Positions 26,551 to 34,569 of a stretch of DNA of 64,000 bases are shown piece after piece (the first letter of the stretch is position 1; each line of letters begins with the position of its first letter). Below the pieces are notes generated by a model. The model saw nothing but the letters and a program-made list of their open reading frames with translations, was not told where the DNA came from and did no database searches. Location of the stretch: assembly GCA_900466575.1 (NCBI GenBank), contig UBMP01000020.1, positions 334,415-398,414 on the forward strand, read 5' to 3'. Origin of the DNA: Hyphomicrobiales bacterium. Lineage in GTDB: Bacteria > Pseudomonadota > Alphaproteobacteria > Rhizobiales > Rhizobiaceae. A program made the position numbers and the translations under genes.

Positions 26551-26744
26551 GCTCCCTCTTCTCCCCTTGGGGAGAAGATGTCCGAAGGACAGATGAGGGT
26601 TTTTTGTCTCATGCAAGTCGGCGGAAAGACCCCCTCTGGCCTGCCGGCCATCTCCCCCACAAGGGGGGAGACGACTCGTGGCACCCGGAAGGCACAACGG
26701 TCACTCTCCCTCCCCCTTGTGGGGAGGGTTGGGGAGGGGTCTTT
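26551..26744. repeat. RIME-like mosaic intergenic repeats, copy 1
   Basis: Three palindromic blocks of a kind common between rhizobial genes are visible. Block 1 is at 26551-26600, around CTTCTCCCCTTGGGGAGAAG. Block A is at 26624-26672 (AGACCCCCTCTGG then CCTGCCGGCC and CTCCCCCACAAGGGGGGAG). Block B is at 26702-26744 (CTCTCCCTCCCCC then TTGTGGGGAGGG and GGGGAGGGGTCTTT). Blocks A and B reappear in the opposite order at 49349-49460. A and B are partly inverted copies of each other and could fold the mRNA between the two genes. A run of ten G at 26538-26547 adjoins them. Confidence 0.7.
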
Positions 26745-26784
26745 GCCCCACGCTCAGACCTGAGAGTGGGGCAAACCTGCAGCC

Positions 26785-27903
26785 TCAAGCAGCCTTCGCC
26801 GCTTTCGTCACAGCCCGCCGAATGCCGGCGCTTTCCAGCATCGGCAGCACGGTGTCGCGGAAGTAGGGGAACTCTTCCGCATAATCGACGAAGGAAAGCG
26901 TCGTGCCGTTGAAGCCGGCCTTGTGGAGGGCAATCAGCCCCTCCGCCACCTGTTCCGGCGTGCCGACCAGCGGGAAGCCGCCGTGTCCTGCCGCCATGCG
27001 GTCGCGGATGAGGGCGAGCAGATCGTGCGGGAAGGAATGCGCGTGGGCAAATTGCAGGCGCACGAGATTGTCGACCGCTGCCCAGTCGGCATTGTCCTGG
27101 CCGAAATGCTGCAGATAGTCCTTCGCTTCCTTTTCCGTCGGACGGCAGACGACATGGCTGAAGGTCAGCACGCCGACCTTCTTGCCGACATCGCGCGCCT
27201 GCTGCTTCAGCGCCGCGATTTCCTCGCCCGAGCGGGAGAGATCGATCGCGGGGGTGAAGAGGAAGTCCGCATTCTTGACCGCAAAGGCGCGGCCCTCGCC
27301 GGAGCCGGCAGCATTCAGGATCGGCACCTTGCGCGAGGGGCGCGGGTCGCCGAGGATGCCCTTCAGCTTGAAGAAGGCGCCGTCCCAGTCGAAGGTCTCG
27401 GTGCGCGTCCACAGCGCCTTGATGACGTCGAACCATTCCTGCGCATAGGCATAGCGCTCCTCATGGCCGGCGGGCAGGTCGAGGCCCAGCGCCTTGTATT
27501 CCGGCTCGTTCCAGCCGGCGACGATGTTGAGGCCGATGCGGCCGCGGCTGATCTGGTCGATGGTGGCGATCTGCTTGGCCACAACCGCCGGATGGTTGGC
27601 CGCCGTGTGGATCGTGGCAAACACATTGATGTTCTGGGTGCTGGCCAGCAGCCCCGCCGCCCAGGTCATGGTTTCCAGCACGCCGCCATGGAAATTGGTC
27701 TCGCCGCCATAGCCGATCCAGCGGGCGATCGGCAGCATGAAGTCGATGCCGGCATCATCGAGCAGGCGGGCGAGCTTGAGATTGTTGTCCCAGGAATTGA
27801 CCCAGCGCTCGGGTACTTTGGTGACGGACATGCCGCCGGAGCAGTTGGACGCGAAGGTTCCGAGCACGAATTGGCCTTCAGCGAACATCGAGTTCTCTGT
27901 CAT
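26785..27903 (-). CDS. LLM-class (luciferase-like) flavin-dependent monooxygenase, RutA-like
   Basis: A 372-aa bacterial-luciferase-fold monooxygenase. It has the family landmarks LARLLDDAGIDFMLPIARW, NINVFATIHTA, and SRGRIGLNIVAGWNEPEY, and is most like the RutA pyrimidine-ring monooxygenases and alkanesulfonate monooxygenases. RutA-type enzymes use reduced FMN and oxygen to cleave an amide (lactam) C-N bond. With a flavin reductase downstream it forms a two-component system. In an indole-degradation context the oxindole/isatin lactam is a plausible target (inference). GGGGAA precedes the ATG, and a 25-bp palindromic site lies upstream. Confidence 0.87.
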   Translation of the reverse strand: MTENSMFAEGQFVLGTFASNCSGGMSVTKVPERWVNSWDNNLKLARLLDDAGIDFMLPIARWIGYGGETNFHGGVLETMTWAAGLLASTQNINVFATIHTAANHPAVVAKQIATIDQISRGRIGLNIVAGWNEPEYKALGLDLPAGHEERYAYAQEWFDVIKALWTRTETFDWDGAFFKLKGILGDPRPSRKVPILNAAGSGEGRAFAVKNADFLFTPAIDLSRSGEEIAALKQQARDVGKKVGVLTFSHVVCRPTEKEAKDYLQHFGQDNADWAAVDNLVRLQFAHAHSFPHDLLALIRDRMAAGHGGFPLVGTPEQVAEGLIALHKAGFNGTTLSFVDYAEEFPYFRDTVLPMLESAGIRRAVTKAAKAA

Positions 27904-27940
27904 GGTAGTTCCCCAGAAGATTTGTTAGAATTTACGATAG

Positions 27941-27965
27941 AAAGTTTATTTGAAGTCTAAACTTT
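27941..27965. promoter_or_regulatory. Inverted repeat between the LLM gene and the divergent MarR-type regulator
   Basis: AAAGTTTA (27941-27948) and TAAACTTT (27958-27965) form a perfect 8-bp inverted repeat with a 9-bp spacer. It lies in the 176-bp divergent gap between the LLM monooxygenase (start 27903) and the regulator (start 28080). Position and symmetry make it a probable operator of that regulator. Similar TTTAAACTT elements occur at 25911-25930, 32271-32278 and 39890-39908. Confidence 0.5.
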
Positions 27966-28079
27966 GTCAACGGTCGAAATTCGCAAATCGCTATTTTTCC
28001 GGGCGGGCGGAAAAGCGGTGTTTGAGCCCGCCTCGCGGTGCGGCTAGTGTCGGGGGCGAGTCGGGTTGAGGAGCGGGAC

Positions 28080-28649
28080 ATGCAGGACGAGAACAAGGAA
28101 GCCGGCAAGGCAGTCGATGGGCAAAAGGACAGCGGCCTCGACCGCCACTGGCATCTGGCGCGCACACCTGTCGAAATGGATGTCGCCGAGCTGGAATATG
28201 CGCTCATGCGCGCCTTCGAAGCCTTTGGTCGCTGGCAGACGGAATGCCTCTCGACCGTTCTCGACCTCACCGCGAGCGGCCCGGAAAACGCCATGCTCCA
28301 CATCATCCGCATGAACGACCGGCCGAAGACGCTGAAGGACATCGCGCGTCTCTCCAACCGCGAGGACATTCCCAACATGCAATACAGCCTGCGCAAGCTG
28401 ATCGGCGCGGGCCTCGTCGAACGCACCGGGAGCGGCCGCTCCGGCGTCACCTACACCGTGACGGAAGCCGGGCGCGACGTCACCGACCGCTACGCCGATG
28501 TGCGCGCCTCGCTACTGGTCAAGGCCGTGCAATCGGTACCGAACCTCGGCAAGCGGCTGGAGGACGCGACGGAAACGCTGGATCTGCTGACGGGGATTTA
28601 CGAGCAGGTGGCCCGGACGGCCGCGACGCATAGAAGGTTGCCGCGGTGA
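28080..28649 (+). CDS. MarR-type winged-helix transcriptional regulator
   Basis: A 189-aa winged-helix protein. The core is NAMLHIIRMNDRPKTLKDIARLSNREDIPNMQYSLRKL, a MarR-like recognition helix, then the wing GLVERTGSGRSGVTYTVTEAG. The first 14 codons of the longer frame are dropped because GAGGAG stands 6 bases before the ATG at 28080. It is divergent from the LLM monooxygenase and adjoins an inverted repeat. That suggests it controls itself and the minus-strand degradation genes, responding to an aromatic ligand. The ligand is unknown. No terminator is obvious before the DUF1275 gene. Confidence 0.85.
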   Translation: MQDENKEAGKAVDGQKDSGLDRHWHLARTPVEMDVAELEYALMRAFEAFGRWQTECLSTVLDLTASGPENAMLHIIRMNDRPKTLKDIARLSNREDIPNMQYSLRKLIGAGLVERTGSGRSGVTYTVTEAGRDVTDRYADVRASLLVKAVQSVPNLGKRLEDATETLDLLTGIYEQVARTAATHRRLPR

Positions 28650-28765
28650 TCGAGGTGGAAGTGGCGCGCTGTCCTCTCCTCCCCATGAGAATATCAACGT
28701 TGCAGCCCACTCCCAACGGGTGTATGCGCCGATGATCCTCTGACGTCTCCCAGAAAGAACACCGC

Positions 28766-29524
28766 ATGCTCTTGCAGCAAGGCCAAGCCCGTGATGAACG
28801 CGTTGATCTCAACCTCGCGGTGACGTTGGCAGGAACTGCAGGTGCGCTGAATGCGGCCGCATTCTATTCGGTTGGCTTCTTTTCCGCCAACATGACCGGG
28901 AATGTCTCGACGCTGTCCGACCATCTCGCCATCGGCCAGTGGCGGTCCGCCCTGTTTTATTTCAGCATCGTCTTCGCATTCATTTTCGGTGCAGGTATTT
29001 CGACGCTCCTGATCAACACCGGGCGGCGGCGTCATATCCATGGCATTTACGCCTATAGTGTCCTGACGGAAGCCATTCTTCTGGCACTGCTCGGAGGCGC
29101 CGATCTCTGGCTGCTTGAGGCCTGGCGCACGTCGGTTGTTGTGCTCGGCCTGGCATTCCTCATGGGCCTGCAGAATGCGGTGGTGACCCGGATTTCCGAT
29201 GCCCGTGTCCGCACCACCCATGTGTCCGGCATGGCGACCGATATCGGGATCGAACTCGGCATCGCGCTCGATATCCTGCGCGGGCGCGATCGCGAAACGG
29301 ATGCGGCACACAACCGCTCAAAGCTGCGCCTGCATCTCTATACGATTTCCGCGTTCCTGCTGGGCGGCGTTCTCGGGGTCATTGCCTATCAGGCCATCGC
29401 CGGCTGGCTGTTTATGGTCGCTGCAGGCCTCCTGTTCGTGATTTCATTGACCGGGATTTCGCGGTCGCGGCGCATCGCCGGCCGCAACGGATCATCTGAT
29501 TTCGCAAGCGACTCCGCAGACTGA
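28766..29524 (+). CDS. DUF1275 (YoaK) family membrane protein
   Basis: A 252-aa polytopic membrane protein with about six hydrophobic stretches. It has the DUF1275 signatures GFFSANMTGNVSTLSDHLA at the N-terminus and FLMGLQNAVVTRISDARVRTTHVSG in the middle. The function of the family is not established; transport is often assumed. It starts 116 bp after the MarR-type gene. There is no evidence that it takes part in the aromatic pathway, although an efflux or uptake role is possible. Confidence 0.82.
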   Translation: MLLQQGQARDERVDLNLAVTLAGTAGALNAAAFYSVGFFSANMTGNVSTLSDHLAIGQWRSALFYFSIVFAFIFGAGISTLLINTGRRRHIHGIYAYSVLTEAILLALLGGADLWLLEAWRTSVVVLGLAFLMGLQNAVVTRISDARVRTTHVSGMATDIGIELGIALDILRGRDRETDAAHNRSKLRLHLYTISAFLLGGVLGVIAYQAIAGWLFMVAAGLLFVISLTGISRSRRIAGRNGSSDFASDSAD

Positions 29525-29533
29525 GACAAAAAA

Positions 29534-29553
29534 GGCCGCGTCGAAACGCGGCC
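29534..29553 (-). terminator. Rho-independent terminator of the indole-monooxygenase operon
   Basis: GGCCGCGT-CGAA-ACGCGGCC forms a perfect 8-bp stem with a 4-nt loop. On the minus strand it is followed by TTTTTTG. It lies 30 bp after the stop of the StyA-like gene at 29584. No T-run follows on the plus strand, so it serves mainly the minus-strand operon. Confidence 0.82.
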
Positions 29554-29583
29554 AAGGGTTCGCCTTTGTTTGGGAGGTCTCCC

Positions 29584-30822
29584 TTAGGCGGCAAGACGCG
29601 TGAGATAGGCGTCTGCCTCTTCGGGAACGGCGAACCAGGGGAAAAAGTCCCGGGGGTCGTTGAAGCCGTTGGCGATGCGCTTGGCGAGGTCCGGATATGC
29701 CTGTGCCGAGCCCATGATGTTGAGAACATGCGGCGGCGGCGGCATCAGGAGCGCATTGGTCCAGCCGACAACGAACTGGGCATAGGCCCAATAGCCTTCA
29801 AAGGTCGCGACCATAAAGGCCTCGTCGAAGGCGCGGTCGCCATGGGCGAGGATCGCGTCCATATAGGCCTTGGCGCATTTCGACGCGTTGTTGGAGCCCT
29901 GGCCGGTGATCGGGTCGTTGAGGCAGACGGCATCCGCCATGCCGAGCACGATGGCGCCGGAAGGCAGGCGACCGACGGGTTTGCGCACCGTGGGCGGGAA
30001 GGCGCCGGCGAGAATGCCGTTATCGTCGGTGAGTTCGATGTCCTTGCAGCGCTCGGCTTCCCAGGGCGTGAAGGTTTCCAGCACCCACTTGGACTTCGCC
30101 AGATGTTCTTCCGGCGACTTGACGTCCTTCCAGCAGTCCATCGGGCCGCCGGGAATGCCTTCGAACACCATGATGTCGCAGGGGCCGGTCGTCGTCAGCG
30201 CCGGGAAGGTGAAATATTCGCCGACGGTCGGGATGAGATTGAAATTGACGGCCGAATGGTCGGGGCGCTTTTCCATGCCCTTGACATAGGTGAGCGCCAG
30301 CGCACGCTGCGGCTTGTCGAAGGGCGAGCGGGAGGCGTCGCGCTCGAACATCTTGGCGATGTCACCCTTGCCGGCGGCGACGATCACCAGATCGCTCTGC
30401 TTGGCATAGGTTTCGAGGTCTTCAATGGTGGCGTCATGGATGACCATCTCGCCACCCTGACGGGTGAATTCCTTCATCCAGTGCGGGATCTTGACGCGCT
30501 GGTCGACGCTCTGGGCGCTCTTGTCGAGCTTGCCGTTCCAGTCGATGGCCTTGGCGCCATTGCCTTCCGGAGACGGCACGGTGAAGCTGATCGAGTCCAC
30601 CGTCGGGCATTCGGCTTCCCAGAAGTTGATGCCGAGATCGCGCTCGTTCTGCAGCGCGTTATCGAACATGCATTGGCTGGACATGACCTTGCCCTTGGCA
30701 ATGTCTTCGCCCGTGCGGTTCTGCACGATGCGCACTTCGTGACCGGCTTTCAGAAGGCCGATGCCGAGCTGAAGGCCCGACTGGCCGCCGCCGACGATGG
30801 TGAAATGTCTGGATTTCGTCAT
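29584..30822 (-). CDS. Styrene/indole monooxygenase-type FAD oxygenase (StyA/IifC-like)
   Basis: A 412-aa group E flavin monooxygenase. The FAD-binding motif is TIVGGGQSGLQLGIGLL, and the C-terminal FAD contact is DAVCLNDPITGQGSNNASKC, both characteristic of StyA-family oxygenases. These enzymes epoxidise styrene or indole using FADH2 from a separate reductase. The same operon supplies an SDR (30863) and a flavin reductase (31694), the gene set of indole-degrading iif clusters. It is the third and last gene before a clear terminator. Expected reaction: oxygenation of the indole C2-C3 bond. Styrene cannot be excluded, but no styrene-pathway isomerase is present. Confidence 0.87.
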   Translation of the reverse strand: MTKSRHFTIVGGGQSGLQLGIGLLKAGHEVRIVQNRTGEDIAKGKVMSSQCMFDNALQNERDLGINFWEAECPTVDSISFTVPSPEGNGAKAIDWNGKLDKSAQSVDQRVKIPHWMKEFTRQGGEMVIHDATIEDLETYAKQSDLVIVAAGKGDIAKMFERDASRSPFDKPQRALALTYVKGMEKRPDHSAVNFNLIPTVGEYFTFPALTTTGPCDIMVFEGIPGGPMDCWKDVKSPEEHLAKSKWVLETFTPWEAERCKDIELTDDNGILAGAFPPTVRKPVGRLPSGAIVLGMADAVCLNDPITGQGSNNASKCAKAYMDAILAHGDRAFDEAFMVATFEGYWAYAQFVVGWTNALLMPPPPHVLNIMGSAQAYPDLAKRIANGFNDPRDFFPWFAVPEEADAYLTRLAA

Positions 30823-30862
30823 GTCATTCCCCTTTGCTTTGCGTTTCTTTGAGAGGTGAGGT

Positions 30863-31648
30863 TCAGTCCATCAGGCGCGGGATGGCCGGGACGTTGGTTT
30901 CCGGACCCATGGCCGTGTAGCCGCCGTCGACGCGGACATCCGTGCCGGTGATGAAGCTGGCATTGTCGGAGAGCAGGAAGGCGATGGCCTCGCCCACTTC
31001 GCTCGGGCTGCCGGTGCGGCCGAGCAGGTGGAAGTCCTTTGCCACCGCATCCGCCTTGGCGCGCGTGTCATGCGTCAGTTCCTGCATGATGTTCGACCAG
31101 GTCCAGCCCGGCGACACGGCGTTGACGCGGATGCCTTCAGGGGCGAGATCCATCGCCTGGTTGCGCGTCAGCTGCAGGATCGCGGCCTTGGAAACCGGAT
31201 AAACCCAGCGGCCGGTCTGCGCCACGCGGGCCGAGATCGAGCCGAAATTGACAATCGCGCCCTTGTTGGCGGCCAGATGCTTGCGCGCCGCCTGCATCAG
31301 CATGACCGAGCCGACGATGTTGACGTCGAGCGCCTTCAGCCAGTCGGTGCGCGTCGTGTCCGCGCCATTGTCGAGATAGGTGCAGGCGACGTTGACGAGG
31401 AAATCGAGCCGGCCAGTCTTTTCGACCGTGGCCTTCACCAACGCCTCGATCTCGGCGTCATTGGTGATGTCGGTGGCGATGAAATGCGTGTTGCCGCCAA
31501 CATTGGCCGCAGCCTTCTCGCCCGCGTCCTTGTTGATATCGGCGATCACGACCGTCACGCCGTAGTTTTTCAGAACTTCGGCGATGCCCTGTCCGATCAG
31601 CGTCGCGCCGCCGGAAATGATCGCAGTTTTCCCGTTCAGTCCATTCAT
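30863..31648 (-). CDS. SDR family oxidoreductase, IifB-like position
   Basis: A 261-aa SDR with unusual motifs. The glycine motif reads SGGATLIGQG and the usual NNAG is NVAC, while Ser in NFGSISARV and YPVSK are conserved, so catalysis should be retained. It is read between a flavin reductase and a StyA-like monooxygenase (gaps of 45 and 40 bp). In iif clusters the corresponding SDR oxidises the indole dihydrodiol to 3-hydroxyindolin-2-one. Here an oxidation to dioxindole or on to isatin would feed the isatin hydrolase at 49531. GGGGAAG precedes the ATG. Confidence 0.86.
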   Translation of the reverse strand: MNGLNGKTAIISGGATLIGQGIAEVLKNYGVTVVIADINKDAGEKAAANVGGNTHFIATDITNDAEIEALVKATVEKTGRLDFLVNVACTYLDNGADTTRTDWLKALDVNIVGSVMLMQAARKHLAANKGAIVNFGSISARVAQTGRWVYPVSKAAILQLTRNQAMDLAPEGIRVNAVSPGWTWSNIMQELTHDTRAKADAVAKDFHLLGRTGSPSEVGEAIAFLLSDNASFITGTDVRVDGGYTAMGPETNVPAIPRLMD

Positions 31649-31693
31649 GATGGCTTCCCCTTGTCGTTCTAACGATGACTTCTATGATGTGGC

Positions 31694-32215
31694 TCAGGCC
31701 GCAGCAGAGGCCGAGGCCGCTGCGAGGCGGGCCGTCAGGAACGCCCCGTCGCCATAGATCAGCGGCGGCGTTTCGCCGTCGGCGCAGCGGGTCGAGACGA
31801 CCTCGCCGATGAGGATCATATGCGTGCCGAATTCGTGGATTTCGGCGAGCTTGCAATCGAAGGACACGGAGGCGTCGGCCAGGACCGGCGCGCCGGTGCC
31901 ATCGTCGATCCACTCACCAACCGCGAAGCGGTCTTCGCGGGCATGGCCGGTGCGCCCCGCAAACGTCTCGGCGACGGGGCGCTGGTCCTCGGCCAGAACG
32001 TTGACGGCAAAGACGCCGCGATGTTCGACGACGGCGGCAATGGAGGTCGAGCGATTGACGCAGGCAATGAGCGACGGCGGCTCGGTCGAGAGCGAACAGA
32101 CGGCAGTCGCCGTAATCCCGCAACGACGGCCTTCGGCATCGAGCGAGGTGATGATGGTGACACCGCCTGCAAGACGGCGCATTCCGGCACGGAAGAGATC
32201 GCTACCCATTGTCAT
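31694..32215 (-). CDS. Flavin reductase (StyB/HpaC-like) for the indole monooxygenase
   Basis: A 173-aa flavin reductase-domain protein. The N-terminal RRLAGGVTIITSLDAEGRRC is followed by GITATAVCSLSTEPPSLIAC. It is the first gene of the three-gene operon with the SDR and StyA-like oxygenase and should provide FADH2. ATG codons at 32215 and 32209 (MTMGSD) are both possible. It is paralogous in design to the flavin reductase at 25995 but divergent, so each oxygenase appears to have its own reductase. The C-terminus is Ala-rich. Confidence 0.86.
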   Translation of the reverse strand: MTMGSDLFRAGMRRLAGGVTIITSLDAEGRRCGITATAVCSLSTEPPSLIACVNRSTSIAAVVEHRGVFAVNVLAEDQRPVAETFAGRTGHAREDRFAVGEWIDDGTGAPVLADASVSFDCKLAEIHEFGTHMILIGEVVSTRCADGETPPLIYGDGAFLTARLAAASASAAA

Positions 32216-32381
32216 GTTCCCGTTTTTAAAGCGCCGAAGCGCTAGCGAATGGATTTTCCATTCATTTTATGTTTAAACTAATCATGAACCGGATTTGACA
32301 ATCGGCAATCCACTTTGCGCAGGCGCTTGTCCAGATCCGGCAGATATGGTTTGATTTCGGCTCGTCACGGGGAAACCGCCG

Positions 32382-33371
32382 ATGTTCGATGCGCATGAGA
32401 AGCCTCTTCAGCATCACGGTCTGGTGGACACCCGCGCCGTCGATGAGGCGCGCGATGCCATCGGCCGCATCTTCTGCCCCCACTTTCTCGATGTCCGCGA
32501 CCGCTCAGGCGTAGGCTTTCATGCCGTCCACAATGCGGTGGAGCAGCCCGGCTATTCGGTGAATTTCGTCGCCTACGGCGCGGAAGTGGAGATCGACCCC
32601 GGAGAACTCTCCGATTTCTTCCTCCTGCAATTGCCCGTCCATGGCGCGGCACATGTCCGCAGCGGCACCGCGACCGTCGATGTCGCCGCAGGCCAACGCG
32701 CCTCGATCCTCTCGCCGACGCTCGCCTCGCGCATGGTCTGGAAGCAGGATTGCGAGAAGCTGATCGTGCTGATGCGCCGGCGCATGGTGGAGGATTTCTT
32801 TGAGACGATGACGCATCGCCCCCGCGGGGCAATAGAGTTTACGCCCGCAATCGACCTCACCGCCCCCGTTGGCCGCAGCCTCATGGCGCATGCGCGCATG
32901 ATGGTCGAGGCGGCCGAAGGCGGGTCCGGTCTGCCGGACGCCTACCGCGCCATGCTGCGCGACGGGCTGATCTCGCTGCTGCTCAACGGCCTCGGCAACA
33001 ACGTCTCCGCCGCCCTCAACCTGCCAGCAGCTGACGCCGGCTCCGCCGCCGTGCGCAAGGCCGAAGAATTCATCCGCGCCCGCGCGGCCGAAAACATCTC
33101 CATGGCCGACATCGCCAACGCCGCCGGCATCCCGCTCCGCACGCTGCAGGATGCCTACCGCAAGGCACTCGGCCGCACCCTCCTCGACGGCGTGCAACAG
33201 GCGCGGCTGGAGAGCCTGCGCAATGCGCTCCTCAAGCCCACGCCGTCGCTGAATGTGGCGGATGCAGTTTTGGCATCCGGCTTTGGGCATCTGGGGCGGG
33301 CGGCGGCAGCCTATCGCGAGGTCTATGGAGAGAGCCCCTCGGAGACGCTGCGGCGGGTGCGGGGGCGGTAG
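32382..33371 (+). CDS. AraC family transcriptional regulator with N-terminal ligand domain
   Basis: A 329-aa AraC/XylS-type activator. The N-terminal ~200 residues form an AraC-binding-like domain (FLLQLPVHGAAHVRSGTATV). The C-terminal double helix-turn-helix includes ISMADIANAAGIPLRTLQDAYRKALG and the second helix in SLNVADAVLASGFGHLGRAAAAYR. It is divergent from the indole-monooxygenase operon, with a 166-bp shared gap containing TTTATGTTTAAACTAA at 32266-32281. Activation of the adjacent operon by an indole-type ligand is the likely role. It resembles FeaR/ToxR-type AraC regulators of aromatic and amine degradation. Confidence 0.88.
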   Translation: MFDAHEKPLQHHGLVDTRAVDEARDAIGRIFCPHFLDVRDRSGVGFHAVHNAVEQPGYSVNFVAYGAEVEIDPGELSDFFLLQLPVHGAAHVRSGTATVDVAAGQRASILSPTLASRMVWKQDCEKLIVLMRRRMVEDFFETMTHRPRGAIEFTPAIDLTAPVGRSLMAHARMMVEAAEGGSGLPDAYRAMLRDGLISLLLNGLGNNVSAALNLPAADAGSAAVRKAEEFIRARAAENISMADIANAAGIPLRTLQDAYRKALGRTLLDGVQQARLESLRNALLKPTPSLNVADAVLASGFGHLGRAAAAYREVYGESPSETLRRVRGR

Positions 33372-33379
33372 CCTCCTTC

Positions 33380-33688
33380 TTATTCGGCATCGTCGAAATA
33401 GGCGTCGATATCGCGATGCCCTTCCAGAATATTGACGACCTCAAACCTGTCCCCGACATAACGGAAAAAGATCACATAGCCCCGGAAGGCTAAGCTGCGG
33501 ACGTCCTCGCGCAGTTCCGGGCGCGGACGTCCCATATGACCGGGCAGTCCGGCGAGATGGCAGCATTTCTGCCGGAGCGCGGCGACGAAATCCTGTCCCA
33601 CGGCCAGCGAGCCGCTCTGCGTGGTGATGTAACGAAGGATATGGACGAGGTCTTTCTTGGCGCTGTCGAGATAGCTGAGGCGCGCCAC
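33380..33688 (-). CDS. RelE/ParE family toxin of a type II toxin-antitoxin pair
   Basis: A 102-aa ParE-like toxin, ARLSYLDSAKKDLVHILRYI onward. The C-terminal SLAFRGYVIFFRYVGDRFEVVNILEGHRD is typical of the ParE/RelE fold. The start is the GTG at 33688, one base after the antitoxin TGA; an overlapping ATG frame at 33690 is a shadow. It stabilises the locus by inhibiting gyrase or cleaving mRNA when unpaired, depending on subfamily. ParE is favoured because the partner is ParD-like. It converges with the AraC gene. Confidence 0.85.
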   Translation of the reverse strand: MARLSYLDSAKKDLVHILRYITTQSGSLAVGQDFVAALRQKCCHLAGLPGHMGRPRPELREDVRSLAFRGYVIFFRYVGDRFEVVNILEGHRDIDAYFDDAE

Positions 33689-33689
33689 A

Positions 33690-33935
33690 TCAGAAACCCT
33701 TGGCGCTCAGCGCCTTGGCCTCTTCCGCCAGCGCTGCGTCGAGCGCCTCGTCGTCATTGTCGCCACCGGCAACGATGGAGGCATTGAGATGATCGCGCAG
33801 TGCGTTCAGCCGTGCCTCACGCTCCTCGACCAGCCGAAGCCCCTCGCGCACGACTTCGCTCGCGGAGCCGTAACGTCCTTCGCGCACGGTCTGCTCTACA
33901 AATTTTTCCCAGCGTTCGCCCAGTGAAACATTCAT
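33690..33935 (-). CDS. ParD-like antitoxin
   Basis: An 81-aa antitoxin, MNVSLGERWEKFVEQTVREG onward. The ribbon-helix-helix N-terminus includes GRYGSASEVVREGLRLVEERE, the classic ParD motif, and is followed by an acidic/Ala-rich toxin-binding tail. The extended frame to 33989 is not used because GGAG lies upstream of the ATG at 33935. It would neutralise the adjoining ParE-like toxin and repress the pair's promoter. The unit lies just after the VOC gene of the ABC operon and may be an independent insertion. Confidence 0.87.
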   Translation of the reverse strand: MNVSLGERWEKFVEQTVREGRYGSASEVVREGLRLVEEREARLNALRDHLNASIVAGGDNDDEALDAALAEEAKALSAKGF

Positions 33936-34007
33936 GATGGGTTTCTCCTTCGACGATACGATTGTATGCCGATAACAGAAACCGCGCAATAAATGCTATT
34001 TTTTGGC

Positions 34008-34556
34008 TCAAACCCCCGGCTTCTCCGGATTCCACAGCAGCACCGCACTCGTCGGCTCATAAGCCATGCCCTTCGGATAGCTGATCGCCTCGAATTGCAG
34101 GCCCCAGGGAGCCTGGAAATAGAGGATGGACTGGCCGGCAATCGGGCCGTCCTCGATGGGAAGGGGCCCGAGGCGCGTTTCCACGCCCATGTCGTCGAGA
34201 TAGGCCTTCGCCGCCGCGATGTCGCGTACGTAGAAGGCGATGTGGAAGGCGCCGATGTCGCTGTTTTTCTGTTTGAGATCCCGCTGGTCGGGGGCCGTGT
34301 ACTCGAAGAGTTCGAGGTTCGAGCCGTTGCCGCAGCGGATCATGGCGACGCGCTCGATGCGGGCGCGGGGATGGACGCCCAGCGCGTCCGTCATGAAGCT
34401 GCCTTCCGGATCGCCGATGGGGCCGAAGGTGAGAACATGGGTGCAGCCCAGCACGCGGTCGAAGAAGTCGATCGCCTCATCGAGGTTCGGCACGGTGAGG
34501 CCCGTGTGGTCGTGGCCGACGAGGCCGGGCAGGCCCTTTTGCGGTTGAGCGGTCAT
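34008..34556 (-). CDS. VOC (glyoxalase/dioxygenase superfamily) protein
   Basis: A 182-aa VOC-fold protein, MTAQPQKGLPGLVGHDHTGL onward. Two beta-alpha-beta-beta modules are visible, and candidate metal ligands are His in GHDHTGLTV, Glu in SNLELFEYTA, His in AFHIAFYVRD and Glu in GLQFEAISYP. It could be a metal-dependent isomerase, lyase or extradiol-type dioxygenase. GGAGG precedes the ATG at 34556. It follows the last ABC gene by 13 bp, so it is part of the transporter operon and probably handles the imported substrate. Confidence 0.83.
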   Translation of the reverse strand: MTAQPQKGLPGLVGHDHTGLTVPNLDEAIDFFDRVLGCTHVLTFGPIGDPEGSFMTDALGVHPRARIERVAMIRCGNGSNLELFEYTAPDQRDLKQKNSDIGAFHIAFYVRDIAAAKAYLDDMGVETRLGPLPIEDGPIAGQSILYFQAPWGLQFEAISYPKGMAYEPTSAVLLWNPEKPGV

Positions 34557-34569
34557 GGCAATCCTCCGG

